Source of the DNA: Desulfosporosinus sp049943955
Lineage (GTDB): Bacteria > Bacillota > Desulfitobacteriia > Desulfitobacteriales > Desulfitobacteriaceae
Assembly: GCF_049943955.1 (NCBI RefSeq)
Contig: NZ_JBNFTW010000005.1
Coordinates: forward strand, 186,001-250,000
DNA: 64,000 bases
Direction of reading: 5' to 3'
A program made the position numbers and the translations under genes. Numbering within the stretch: the stretch's first letter is position 1; the number at the start of each line of letters is the position of its first letter. Positions 54,578 through 62,895 of the stretch are shown piece by piece. Below the pieces are notes generated by a model, which was not told the origin of the DNA, searched no databases, and worked only from the letters and a program-made list of their open reading frames with translations.

Positions 54578-55798
54578 TTGCAACTTACCAAAAACGTTAA
54601 CCGGGAGCTTTACGCGAAAGGCATAACTCGGCGGGCAATATTAATCGGGAACCTGGCCCATTTTCTCCATGACGGTTATACCGACATGCTTTATGTTTTC
54701 TTTCCCGTTTGGCAGGCCCAATGGTCCCTGTCCTTTGCCCAAATCGGCTTGTTTAAAACCCTTGTTTCAGGTTCCATGGCCGTTTGGCAAATTCCTTCCA
54801 TGCTCATAGCCGAGCGTTTTGGCCGCATTAAACTTTTGCTGGCGGGAACCGCCGTTACCGGCTTTGCCGTTCTGCTTTACGGGTGGGTTACCCGACCCTG
54901 GCTTTTGGGGTTGCTCCTTATCCTGGCTGGCATGGGTTCCAGCGTGCAGCATCCCTTGTCCTCTTCCTTGATATCCGATACCTATTCCGAAGTCAAAGCA
55001 CGGCGGAGGGCTTTGAGCACCTTAAACTTTGTAGGGGATATTGGCAAACTGATTTTTCCCGCAGCAGCAGCGTTTTTGATTTCCCGTTTGCAATGGCAAA
55101 CCGCAAGCCGTTTGCTGGCAGCCTGGGGCTTTTTTATTCTATTGATCCTTGTATTTGTGGCGTCGGGGATCGGCTGGACTAAGGCCGCCTTGCCGTCCAA
55201 GGAAAATAAGCCCAGTGGTACCAAACTCATCTTAGGCTGGAAAGGCTATCAGGCGTTTTGGTCGCTTGCGGCCATTGGCGTTATCGACAGCGCAACCCGG
55301 ATCGCTTTCCTAACTTTTTTCCCTTTTCTTTTGCGGGGAAAAGGGGCGGACGTGACAACGGTCGGTTTTGCCCTTTCCCTTATTTTTGCCGGAGGCGCGA
55401 CAGGCAAGTTGGCCTGCGGGATCCTGGCCACTCGAATAGGCATCCTGCGGTCGGTCATTATCACAGAAAGTCTGACAGCGCTCTGTATTGGCGGAATGAT
55501 GACGCTTTCTCTGGGAGGCGCTCTTCTCCTTGCCCCACTTCTTGGGATTGCCTTAAACGGAACATCCTCCGTACTTTATGGGAGCGTGCCCGAACTTGTC
55601 CCCGAAAAGCAGTGCGCCCAGGCTTTCTCCGTTTTTTACACGGCAGTCCTGGGCTCTGGGGCACTAGTCCCCTCAGTTTATGGCTTAATCAGCGACCTTG
55701 CAGGTGTCAAATGGACCATGATCATCATTACGCTGGTTGTACTGGCTGCCCTGCCGCTGACACTGCCGCTGCGTGGGAGATTTGTGCACAAATTCTGA
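54578..55798 (+). CDS. MFS transporter
   Basis: 406 residues with twelve hydrophobic segments, opening IGNLAHFLHDGYTDMLYVFF and containing an AERFGRIKLLLAGT loop 2-3 motif. The family resembles small-molecule efflux proteins of the DHA group. TTG 54578 has a GGGGGCGG in front. It is divergent from lysR and likely induced by the LysR ligand. Substrate unknown. Confidence 0.88.
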   Translation: MQLTKNVNRELYAKGITRRAILIGNLAHFLHDGYTDMLYVFFPVWQAQWSLSFAQIGLFKTLVSGSMAVWQIPSMLIAERFGRIKLLLAGTAVTGFAVLLYGWVTRPWLLGLLLILAGMGSSVQHPLSSSLISDTYSEVKARRRALSTLNFVGDIGKLIFPAAAAFLISRLQWQTASRLLAAWGFFILLILVFVASGIGWTKAALPSKENKPSGTKLILGWKGYQAFWSLAAIGVIDSATRIAFLTFFPFLLRGKGADVTTVGFALSLIFAGGATGKLACGILATRIGILRSVIITESLTALCIGGMMTLSLGGALLLAPLLGIALNGTSSVLYGSVPELVPEKQCAQAFSVFYTAVLGSGALVPSVYGLISDLAGVKWTMIIITLVVLAALPLTLPLRGRFVHKF

Positions 55799-55993
55799 TA
55801 ACCTTACTAGTGCTTTTAATTTTGTCTCTATTACCTGAGCCTATAGATATAAAAAAGGGACACTGCATATAGAGCACCTTAATGGCATTGTGACACTAGA
55901 AAAATGATGTAGATAATAACTTTCCGGTTCGATTATCCCTGACGACACAGGTACGCCTGCCAACGCACCTATCCACAGCAAGGTAATCAATTT

Positions 55994-56543
55994 TCAGCCA
56001 TCCACCGCCGTTAACCACGGACCCCATTCGCCGAGATCAGCTATTATATTTATTCGGTGTTCATCATCAAGCGAGACAGCTTTTTGTCTAAATGATTTGG
56101 GACCATTACCTACAGTTGACATAACAGCGCCCCTATGAAAGGAATGGGTCTTATCGCCTTTAGTATTTTTCAAACATTCCGGACAACTTTTCTTATTGCT
56201 CCAAAAAAACTTTGTCCCATCAATGGCAGCTACAATGTTCATACTATTCCCGATGAAAACGTTGAACATCACTTGGATATTTTTAAAGAGTAATTTAATT
56301 ATACTTCCTATGCCAAAACCATTTCTATTTGTTTCTCTTAATCGTATAACCCGTTCAAGTTTCTCTATTAAAGCATTCCTAATATAATCCTTGTTCTTAC
56401 GTTGGAAATTCGGCACTTTAATATTTAATATCATATTGTCCTGAATACACTTAGCGTGAATACTAGTTTTACCCGTTGACCTTTGCTCTGAAATTATATT
56501 ACGAATTTTAAAGGTTAGCTCGTTATTGTTCGTTGCTTATCAT
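55994..56543 (-). pseudogene. Transposase remnant (DDE-type, ISNCY-like)
   Basis: The frame reads KIRNIISEQRSTGKTSIHAK then IKVPNFQRKNKDYIRNALIE, and a core NIVAAIDGTKFFWSNKKSCPECL followed by HSFHRGAVMSTVGNGPKSF. DGTKFF with a zinc-like CPEC and the HxFHRG phrase is a transposase signature. The first codons (ATG 56543, good AGAAAGG) run into a TAA by frameshift, and the 3' end is truncated near 55994. No terminal repeats found. Confidence 0.7.
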
Positions 56544-56724
56544 CCTTTCTTAATTCTCTATGTACAAATAAGACCTTACCAAAGACGCAACACACATTAC
56601 CCTTCCCGAATCTGGGATGGGCGGACTAACATTAACCCTATGAACACTAAAGGGACATGCTGAATATTATACATCAAGAAGCTTCTCATTCTTATGGGGA
56701 CTCTAAATGAGGAGGTGAACGGGA

Positions 56725-56823
56725 ATGCCTATTTTTTGGATTTATGGGCTATTAGGATTCTTAGGATTCTTAGGATTTTTGGTTGCATTATTACGATTGA
56801 TCGTAGCCAGTGCGGCAGCTTAA
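56725..56823 (+). CDS. 32-residue hydrophobic peptide with FLG repeats
   Basis: GAGGAGGTGA precedes ATG 56725 at good spacing. The peptide is PIFWIYGLLGFLGFLGFLVA then LLRLIVASAAA: a single membrane helix with the FLG triplet three times (TTAGGATTC repeats in DNA). A strong terminator follows 9 bp after the stop. The complete cassette suggests a genuine small membrane protein or toxin-like peptide. Confidence 0.6.
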   Translation: MPIFWIYGLLGFLGFLGFLVALLRLIVASAAA

Positions 56824-56831
56824 TAGTTTTT

Positions 56832-56856
56832 GCCTAGGTAAATGCCTAGGCTTTTT
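56832..56856 (+). terminator. Terminator of the FLG peptide
   Basis: GCCTAGG / CCTAGGC with a six-base loop and TTTTT afterwards. Confidence 0.85.
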
Positions 56857-57088
56857 ACATTGGATCCGATATTCCTTTGTTCTTTGCATAATCATATAGC
56901 TGAAAACCATAGACGATCCGTAAAAAATTTTTATAAATAGTCGTATCCGGCTTGTCTCCGCATTATCAGTCACAGTTATTGTGCCCTGCTGAGTAGCAGT
57001 TGCCAGACTATCTGGTCATTTGTAACTATGTATACCAATGGCAGTTCTCCTACCAATATTTTCAAGCATCAAAGCCGACTTTGACTTT

Positions 57089-57511
57089 TTATTTCACATA
57101 GTTGACTAGATGATCGAACTGAACTTTAATATTACGCAATGGCCTTAAATTATTTTTCAGCATCGAACATACGATTCCAGTCAAAACCAGCATAAATCCA
57201 ATACAATCATACCAAGCCGATCGTTCTCCTAGAATTACTCCACTAAGCAATATACCAAATACCAGCGACATATTGCTAAAAATTGCCGCTTTACCACTAC
57301 CAATTAAACTAATACCGTACAAGAATAATAAATTGGCACAGCCTGTAATGATTCCACCCATATAAAGTATAAGTAACCATCCAGACCAACTGATATGCCA
57401 GTTAACAGATGATAGATTCCACAATCCAACGGGAGTTAAAAACAATGCCCCCCAAAAAGAAGCAAAAAAGGTAACAACTATCGGAGAGAAACGTTTCATG
57501 GCACTCGCCAA
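57089..57511 (-). pseudogene. 5'-truncated EamA/DMT transporter
   Basis: 140 residues cover only the second EamA half: helices with WLLILYMGGIITGCANLLFL and YGISLIGSGKAAIFSNMSLVFG then LSGVILGERSAWYDCIGFML. Full-length EamA proteins have about 300 residues and ten helices. The start at 57511 has no ribosome site and the sequence upstream changes character near 57510, so the gene has lost its first half at a junction. Confidence 0.7.
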
Positions 57512-57752
57512 ACGACACCGGCCTTTTTATTACCAGTTAAACTAGCTGCTTCAAGAGTTTTATTTACGGCTTTATTGACATTGGCGAGATTTGAACGGAA
57601 TGCCAAATGCAAATGACTATGAAGTGGCTCTTGCTATAATGACTGAAAAACTAAATCCGTTATCTTCGATATTGTTCAAGAAGGTTAGGGCTATAAGTGA
57701 ACAGTCCGGTTGGATAACTTTGTTCTTTCTAGCGGTTGTTTGTAAGAAGTCT

Positions 57753-57893
57753 TTATGCTTTTGGGCAAAAAGACCATTTACCACAGTTTGGGCATTTTAA
57801 TAGTTTGGGACCTCCCATGATATGTAGCCCTAGAATATATTGGAGAAAATTAATCTTAAAAGTTTCGCCACACCCACTACAAAGATATTGCAA
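57753..57893 (-). CDS. 46-residue zinc-ribbon protein with TTG start
   Basis: TTG 57893 follows AGGAGG nine bases upstream on the minus strand. The frame reads QYLCSGCGETFKINFLQYIL, then LLKCPNCGKWSFCPKA: CxxC at 5-8, CxxC at 34-37 and a Cys at 43. This is a zinc ribbon. Its length agrees with stand-alone small zinc-ribbon proteins. It is close to the truncated EamA gene but probably separate. Confidence 0.6.
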   Translation of the reverse strand: MQYLCSGCGETFKINFLQYILGLHIMGGPKLLKCPNCGKWSFCPKA

Positions 57894-58087
57894 ACAAGAA
57901 ACCTCCTAACGATTGCTATCAACCAATTTACAGCCTAAGTTCAAAGCACTCCCCTGTGTGTTAACTCTCATCCAACGCATCCCTCCAGCTTTCCTCGGAC
58001 TTTTTGAATTGAACAAGGTTATTTGGGAAACTTAATAGAAATTAGAGTTAGTTCCCACAGAATTCAGACAACCAAGGAGTGAAAGTA

Positions 58088-58504
58088 ATGGCTGTACAAG
58101 CATATGTTAACTTCAACGGAAACTGTCGTCAGGCAATAGAGTTTTATGCTGAAACATTTGGTACAGAAAAGCCTCAAATAATGTTATTTGGAGATACACC
58201 TCCAGATCCAGGGTTTCCTCTATCTGAAGAAACTAGAAATCTAGTAATGCATGCTTCTCTTACAATAGAAGGAACACCTGTTATGTTTTCAGATGTCCCT
58301 CCTGGAATGCCTTTAGTTACCGGAAATAATATAAGCCTTATAATAGGAAGTAAGGATATAGATAAGATTAAGTTAATGTTTAATAAATTAAAAGAAAACG
58401 GGACAGTTGGAATGGAGCTTCAAGAAACATTTTGGAGCAAACTGTACGGTTTTGTAACTGATAAATATGGAATTGGGTGGCAATTCAACTATGAAAGCGA
58501 ATAG
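58088..58504 (+). CDS. VOC/PhnB-like glyoxalase-superfamily protein
   Basis: Start at ATG 58088 with AAGGAG eight bases upstream (GTG 58079 is adjacent to the site). 138 residues: VQAYVNFNGNCRQAIEFYAE, TFGTEKPQIMLFGD, LTIEGTPVMFSD and GVMELQETFWSKLYGFVTDK-like end, all typical of PhnB/3-demethylubiquinone-type VOC proteins. The enzyme activity is unknown; such proteins often bind antibiotics or metals. Confidence 0.85.
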   Translation: MAVQAYVNFNGNCRQAIEFYAETFGTEKPQIMLFGDTPPDPGFPLSEETRNLVMHASLTIEGTPVMFSDVPPGMPLVTGNNISLIIGSKDIDKIKLMFNKLKENGTVGMELQETFWSKLYGFVTDKYGIGWQFNYESE

Positions 58505-58918
58505 AAATACGATTTAAAGATATCACTTAATAACACTCTCACCCCAACAACCACTGCTCATCCTTCGAAAGCAGACTCCGTTTGTAAACTCCCATCCATC
58601 CCCCCACCCTCCAACCTCCCAGTTCAGCTATCCGCTAGGCAAGTACATCCATCCTGCGGGATTGAAGGAGTTCGGTAGCTTGACGGGTGGCTGGGGCTTA
58701 TAGGTATTTGGGGTTGGGGATTGCGAGGTACATGAGTGAATTGGGTATCGGAGATGTTTCAAATATTTTCGAATAATTGATTGTGGGTTAGCCTCTATTC
58801 TGCTATAATATGAGGTGCTCGTTAGAAAATGTGGATATTCAAAACCTTCTTAATTGCCTAAAGCTATGGGAAGATTACATCCCACTCCTGCGGGCAGAAA
58901 ATTTAGGAGGTTTTTTTT
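58505..58918. other. Intergenic region before the zinc-ribbon gene
   Basis: Locally C-rich, then T-rich. No gene seen. A TTTAGGAGG leads into the next ATG. Confidence 0.35.
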
Positions 58919-59224
58919 ATGTTTAACGACAAAACCCTTGTTTGCAGAGATTGTGGTCAAGAATTCGTTTTTTCAGCCAATGAACAAGAATTCTATGCTG
59001 AAAAAGGATTCACTAATGAACCTGGTCGTTGCCCATCCTGTCGTGCAGCGCGAAAGCAACAAACTCGTGGAAATGGTGGCGGATACGGTCGCCAGCAACG
59101 AGAAATGTTCCCAGCAGTTTGCGCTGAGTGTGGAAAAGAGACTATGGTTCCTTTTCAACCATCCGGTGACAAACCAGTCTATTGCCGTGACTGCTTCCAA
59201 TCACAGCGACGCAACAATTGGTAA
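58919..59224 (+). CDS. Zinc-ribbon domain protein, 101 residues
   Basis: Start ATG 58919 has AGGAGG. Residues 1-50: LVCRDCGQEFVFSANEQEFY ... PGRCPSCRAARK (two CxxC pairs, DUF family with a CxDCG...CxxCR pattern); residues 60-95: AVCAECGKETMVPFQPSGDK ... YCRDCFQ (second ribbon, CxxC-x17-CxxC). Basic, Gly-rich linker between. It looks nucleic-acid binding, perhaps a ribosome or RNA polymerase associated factor. A terminator follows. Confidence 0.85.
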   Translation: MFNDKTLVCRDCGQEFVFSANEQEFYAEKGFTNEPGRCPSCRAARKQQTRGNGGGYGRQQREMFPAVCAECGKETMVPFQPSGDKPVYCRDCFQSQRRNNW

Positions 59225-59238
59225 ATTGTTCAAAAAGT

Positions 59239-59270
59239 CTTCCCTTGCTTAAAGCTCGGGAAGTTTTTTT
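59239..59270 (+). terminator. Terminator after the zinc-ribbon gene
   Basis: CTTCCC / GGGAAG stem with a 13-base loop and seven T. Confidence 0.75.
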
Positions 59271-59384
59271 ATTTGTTGGCAAACGTTGGCAACCTCAGGA
59301 CCTATAGAGGATTCGTTGTTCCCGTTTGATAGAGTGAAGATCAAGACGCATTGCTTCAAAAACTGGTGTGGCCCTAGACTGTTA

Positions 59385-60446
59385 CTAAATCGGTTGCCCG
59401 TCTTTATTAAAATATTTTTTACCCCATTTTAATGCTACATTAACGAGTCCAATCATTACAGGGACCTCAATCAACGGACCAATTACGGCAGCAAAGGCCT
59501 GGCCGGATTTTATCGTAAAAACGGCAACAGCGACGGCGATGGCCAACTCAAAGTTGTTACTTGCAGCAGTAAATGAAAGACTGGTCGTTTGGGCATAATT
59601 TACTCCTAGCTTCTTGCTAATGAAGAAGGATAACGTAAACATGATTATAAAGTAAATGACGAGCGGAATTGCAATACGCACAACATCCATGGGCAATTTC
59701 ACGATGTAGCTTCCCTTATAGGAAAACATTATGATAATGGTGTATAGTAAAGCAATCAGGGCCAGGGGGCTAATTTTGGGAACAAAGGTTTTTTCGTACC
59801 ATTCTTTGCCCTTAGCTGGTTCTAATAATAAACGAGTAAGCATACCTGCAAAAAAAGGAATTCCCAGGTAAATAGCCACGCTGGCCGCGACATCCTTAAT
59901 TGACACATGAATCGCCATACCCTGCAGCCCGAATATTCCTGGCAAAACGGTAATAAAAACATAAGCAAAAATTGAGTAAAAAATCATTTGAAACACTGAA
60001 TTAAAGGCTACCAAGGCTGCGGCATAGTCTGAGTCACCTTTCGCAAGGCTGTTCCAAACGATAACCATAGCGATACAGCGTGCTAACCCGATTAAAATTA
60101 GGCCGACCATATATTCTGGTTTATCACGCAAAAAGGTAATAGCTAAAAGAAACATTAAAATTGGGCCGATAATCCAATTTTGTAAGAGCGATAATCCTAA
60201 CACTTTAGTGTTTTTAAACACCTCACCAAGTTTACGGTAATTAACTTTAGCCAGCGGTGGATACATCATAATAATAAGACCTATAGCAATTGGAATGGAA
60301 GTTGTGCCAATCGACAGTTTATCGAGCAAGTCAGCAATACTGGGGAACAAATACCCCGCTCCTACTCCTACTATCATGGCTAAAAAAATCCAAAGGGTTA
60401 AAAATCGGTCTAAGAAAGATAGCCTGACAGACTTTTCATTGTTCAT
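59385..60446 (-). CDS. acr3: Arsenite efflux transporter, ACR3 family
   Basis: 353 residues with about ten membrane helices. LIGLARCIAMVIVWN contains the ACR3 conserved cysteine near 130, and the start LTLWIFLAMIVGVGAGYLFP and end GPLIEVPVMIGLVNVALKW are ACR3 hallmarks. It exports arsenite (or antimonite) using the membrane potential. It is 12 bp after the arsR gene and co-transcribed with it. Confidence 0.95.
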   Translation of the reverse strand: MNNEKSVRLSFLDRFLTLWIFLAMIVGVGAGYLFPSIADLLDKLSIGTTSIPIAIGLIIMMYPPLAKVNYRKLGEVFKNTKVLGLSLLQNWIIGPILMFLLAITFLRDKPEYMVGLILIGLARCIAMVIVWNSLAKGDSDYAAALVAFNSVFQMIFYSIFAYVFITVLPGIFGLQGMAIHVSIKDVAASVAIYLGIPFFAGMLTRLLLEPAKGKEWYEKTFVPKISPLALIALLYTIIIMFSYKGSYIVKLPMDVVRIAIPLVIYFIIMFTLSFFISKKLGVNYAQTTSLSFTAASNNFELAIAVAVAVFTIKSGQAFAAVIGPLIEVPVMIGLVNVALKWGKKYFNKDGQPI

Positions 60447-60458
60447 TATGACACCTCC

Positions 60459-60797
60459 CTAATCACATGCAATATTTTTTCTTTGAAGCCATTCATAAAG
60501 ATTTTTCAAGTCATCCTTAAATAGATCTTTATTTCTTAAGTTATTAAATACTAAAGTGTCCAAAAACTGATTTTCATCATCATGTACAATCGAATAATAG
60601 ACCCATTGAGCATGTTTTCTGTCCGAAACTAGTCCGGCATTCTTTAAGTAAGAAAGGTGTCTAGACACTTTTGTTTGAGTAACCTGCAGTGTTTCCATAA
60701 GATCACATACACAAAGCTCCTTTTCATATAATAAATTGATTATTCGTAGTCGAGTTTCGTCAGATAACGACTTTAATGTATTGAGTAGTTTATGCAT
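60459..60797 (-). CDS. arsR: ArsR-family metalloregulator
   Basis: 112 residues with the winged HTH DLMETLQVTQTKVSRHLSYLKNAGLV and an ELCVCDL As(III)-binding CxC motif near residue 30. It represses its own operon with acr3 until arsenite binds. A 30-bp near-perfect palindrome overlaps the promoter 20 bp upstream. Confidence 0.93.
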   Translation of the reverse strand: MHKLLNTLKSLSDETRLRIINLLYEKELCVCDLMETLQVTQTKVSRHLSYLKNAGLVSDRKHAQWVYYSIVHDDENQFLDTLVFNNLRNKDLFKDDLKNLYEWLQRKNIACD

Positions 60798-60817
60798 TCA
60801 ATCACCTACGCAAAATT

Positions 60818-60847
60818 TATATTTGTATATGCGCATATGCGAATATA
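60818..60847. promoter_or_regulatory. ArsR operator palindrome
   Basis: A 30-bp inverted repeat (TATATTTGTATATGC with GCATATGCGAATATA, two mismatches) lies just before arsR and between the divergent regulators. Confidence 0.75.
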
Positions 60848-61027
60848 AATATATTATACCATGTGCTTTTAATAAAAAGTACCGTTTAACCTGCTTTATT
60901 TATAGATATAGATATGGTCTCCTATGAGAAAGCACTTCAAATATTGCCCTAGAATGCGAATTGATAATATTAGTATTTTATAATATAATTAATTACATAC
61001 AACAATCACCAATAAAGGATGAACATC

Positions 61028-61333
61028 ATGAACCAAATTGAATTAAGTGCAAAAGTTTTAAAGGCGCTAGGCCATCCTATTCGTTATAAGATTGTTAAAT
61101 TTTTGCTCGATGAACCGAAATGTGTCTGCAAACTTACTGAAGATGTAGAATTCAGCCAATCCAACTTATCACAGCACTTAAAGATCCTCAAAGAGGCCGG
61201 TGTACTCGTAAGCGAGAGAGTTGGTCTCAATGTTCATTACCGTATTAGCAACGAGAAAGTAAAAGCAATTATCGAACTTACCGATGAATTTGCTATTGCC
61301 CATATTAAGAGCATACAGGAATCTATTACTTAA
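61028..61333 (+). CDS. arsR: Second ArsR-family regulator
   Basis: ATG 61028 has AAAGG seven bases upstream; ATG 61019 abuts the site. 101 residues with EPKCVCKLTEDVEFSQSNLS (CxC then HTH) and QHLKILKEAGVLVSERVG. It faces away from the first arsR and heads the redox-thioredoxin/permease genes, so the two regulators likely control separate arms. Confidence 0.9.
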   Translation: MNQIELSAKVLKALGHPIRYKIVKFLLDEPKCVCKLTEDVEFSQSNLSQHLKILKEAGVLVSERVGLNVHYRISNEKVKAIIELTDEFAIAHIKSIQESIT

Positions 61334-61346
61334 GGAGGAACTGGAA

Positions 61347-61586
61347 ATGGAGATCAAAATTCTGGGCAGCGGTTGTGCCAACTGTAAGAAATTAGAGGCT
61401 AATGCCAGAGCGGCTATTGCAGAGATGGGAATCGATGCCTCAATAACAAAAGTTGAGGATATTAAAGAGGTCATGAAGTATGGCGTCATGAGAACCCCTG
61501 GATTTGTGATTAACGAAAAGGTAAAGTCCTATGGAAAAGTATTGTCTACCACAGAAATTAAGAAGTTAATTCAAGCACAAGATTAA
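61347..61586 (+). CDS. Small thioredoxin-like redox protein
   Basis: ATG 61347 has AAGGAGG. 79 residues: KILGSGCANCKKLEANARAAI with CANC active site, YGVMRTPGFVINEKVKSYGK with cis-proline. This is the small TM0996/MTH895-type thioredoxin that often travels with ArsP-like permeases. It probably supplies reducing power for arsenic handling. Confidence 0.9.
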   Translation: MEIKILGSGCANCKKLEANARAAIAEMGIDASITKVEDIKEVMKYGVMRTPGFVINEKVKSYGKVLSTTEIKKLIQAQD

Positions 61587-61630
61587 GCAAAGGTTCCTTG
61601 CCCATCATTAACCATATACTTATCTTTATA

Positions 61631-61660
61631 ACCGCCATCTGAGGATGACGGTTTTTTTTG
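61631..61660 (+). terminator. Terminator after the arsR-thioredoxin pair
   Basis: ACCGCCATC / GATGACGGT with a four-base loop and eight T. Confidence 0.8.
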
Positions 61661-61845
61661 TTCTTTTGCCTAGCCTCTCTTGAAAAAGAAAAACTCCTCA
61701 ATTATAATAATATTAGAATTTACTTAATTACTTATTAAGGAGGTGAACTTCTAGCAGACTAGTCTCTTCTGATCCGGTTATAGCCATTAACATCCTCTCT
61801 TTCTAAGCACAAACCAGATTAAATAGGAATACAGGAAGTGATTAT

Positions 61846-62817
61846 ATGTTTACTTGGACTCAAAACTTAGCTGATTGGCTGATTTACTCCGTCTTTAATC
61901 TTGCCAAAGATTCAAAACTTGGAAGTGCGCTCAACTTTTTTATCTACGACACTATCAAAATCTTTATTCTGCTCTTCCTAATCATTTACGCAATTACCTT
62001 TATTCGCAGTTTCTTCCCACCAGAAAAAACCCGGAAAATTCTTGCCAATAAAAAAGGACATACCTTTCTAGCTCACATCCTCGCAGCGCTGCTGGGAATC
62101 GTCACTCCATTTTGTTCTTGTTCAGCGGTACCCTTGTTTATAGGCTTTGTTGAAGCCGGTATTCCCTTAGGGGTAACATTCTCGTATTTAGTAGCTGCCC
62201 CAATGGTTAATGAAGTAGCCCTTGGACTCTTATACAGTCTTTTCGGTCTAAAAATCGCCCTCATTTATATTGCTTCTGGAGAAATCATCGCCATTATCAG
62301 TGGTCTGATCTTAGGCAAGCTTGGGTTAGAAAAGTACGTCGAGGGCTATGTCTATGAAATTGAGCTTAATGATGAGGGGCTCGAAATACCTATTCCAACG
62401 TTAAATGAAAGACTTCGTGATGCCTGGGTTTTCACCTTAGATCTCATTAAGAAAATATGGATCTATGTCGTGATAGGTATTGCGATTGGGGGATTTATGC
62501 ACGGTTGGATTCCTAAAGATGCACTCGCCAAATACGCTGGGAAAAGCAATCCATTTGCTGTGTTGGTCGCAGTTCTCTTCGGCATCCCGTTATATTCGAA
62601 TGCTGCGGGAGTTATTCCTCTGGTCAGTGAGTTGACTAGAGCAGGTGTTGCTATGGGCACAGCGCTCTCTTTCATGATGGCGGTCACTGCCTTGAGCATT
62701 CCAGAAATGATCTTACTGCGTAAGGTTTTAAAGCCAAAGCTACTTGTGATTTTTGTAACAATCGTTGGCTGCGGAATTATTTTTACGGGTTATATGTTTA
62801 ACTTCATCATTTCATAA
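61846..62817 (+). CDS. ArsP/DUF318-type permease
   Basis: 323 residues and about eight helices. It carries the GIVTPFCSCSAVPLFIGFVE motif (Cys pair) and YLVAAPMVNEVALGLLYSLF, typical of DUF318 permeases that export trivalent organoarsenicals or partner with CANC thioredoxins. The start follows AGGAAGTG. Its position after arsR and the redox protein supports an arsenic role. Confidence 0.88.
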   Translation: MFTWTQNLADWLIYSVFNLAKDSKLGSALNFFIYDTIKIFILLFLIIYAITFIRSFFPPEKTRKILANKKGHTFLAHILAALLGIVTPFCSCSAVPLFIGFVEAGIPLGVTFSYLVAAPMVNEVALGLLYSLFGLKIALIYIASGEIIAIISGLILGKLGLEKYVEGYVYEIELNDEGLEIPIPTLNERLRDAWVFTLDLIKKIWIYVVIGIAIGGFMHGWIPKDALAKYAGKSNPFAVLVAVLFGIPLYSNAAGVIPLVSELTRAGVAMGTALSFMMAVTALSIPEMILLRKVLKPKLLVIFVTIVGCGIIFTGYMFNFIIS

Positions 62818-62895
62818 GCCATTTACTCCTAAACTCATCCGTTGTTTTGAGACTAAGTTTATTCTCTCCCCCCTAAGCTTAGTGAAACGAGGTGT

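Noticed and set aside
54767..55872. Overlapping frames on both strands in the MFS gene
   Set aside because: GC-rich shadow frames; the MFS protein has twelve helices and the proper start.
58854..59252. 132-residue frame overlapping the zinc-ribbon gene
   Set aside because: The 101-residue frame has AGGAGG and four CxxC pairs; the other frame has neither.
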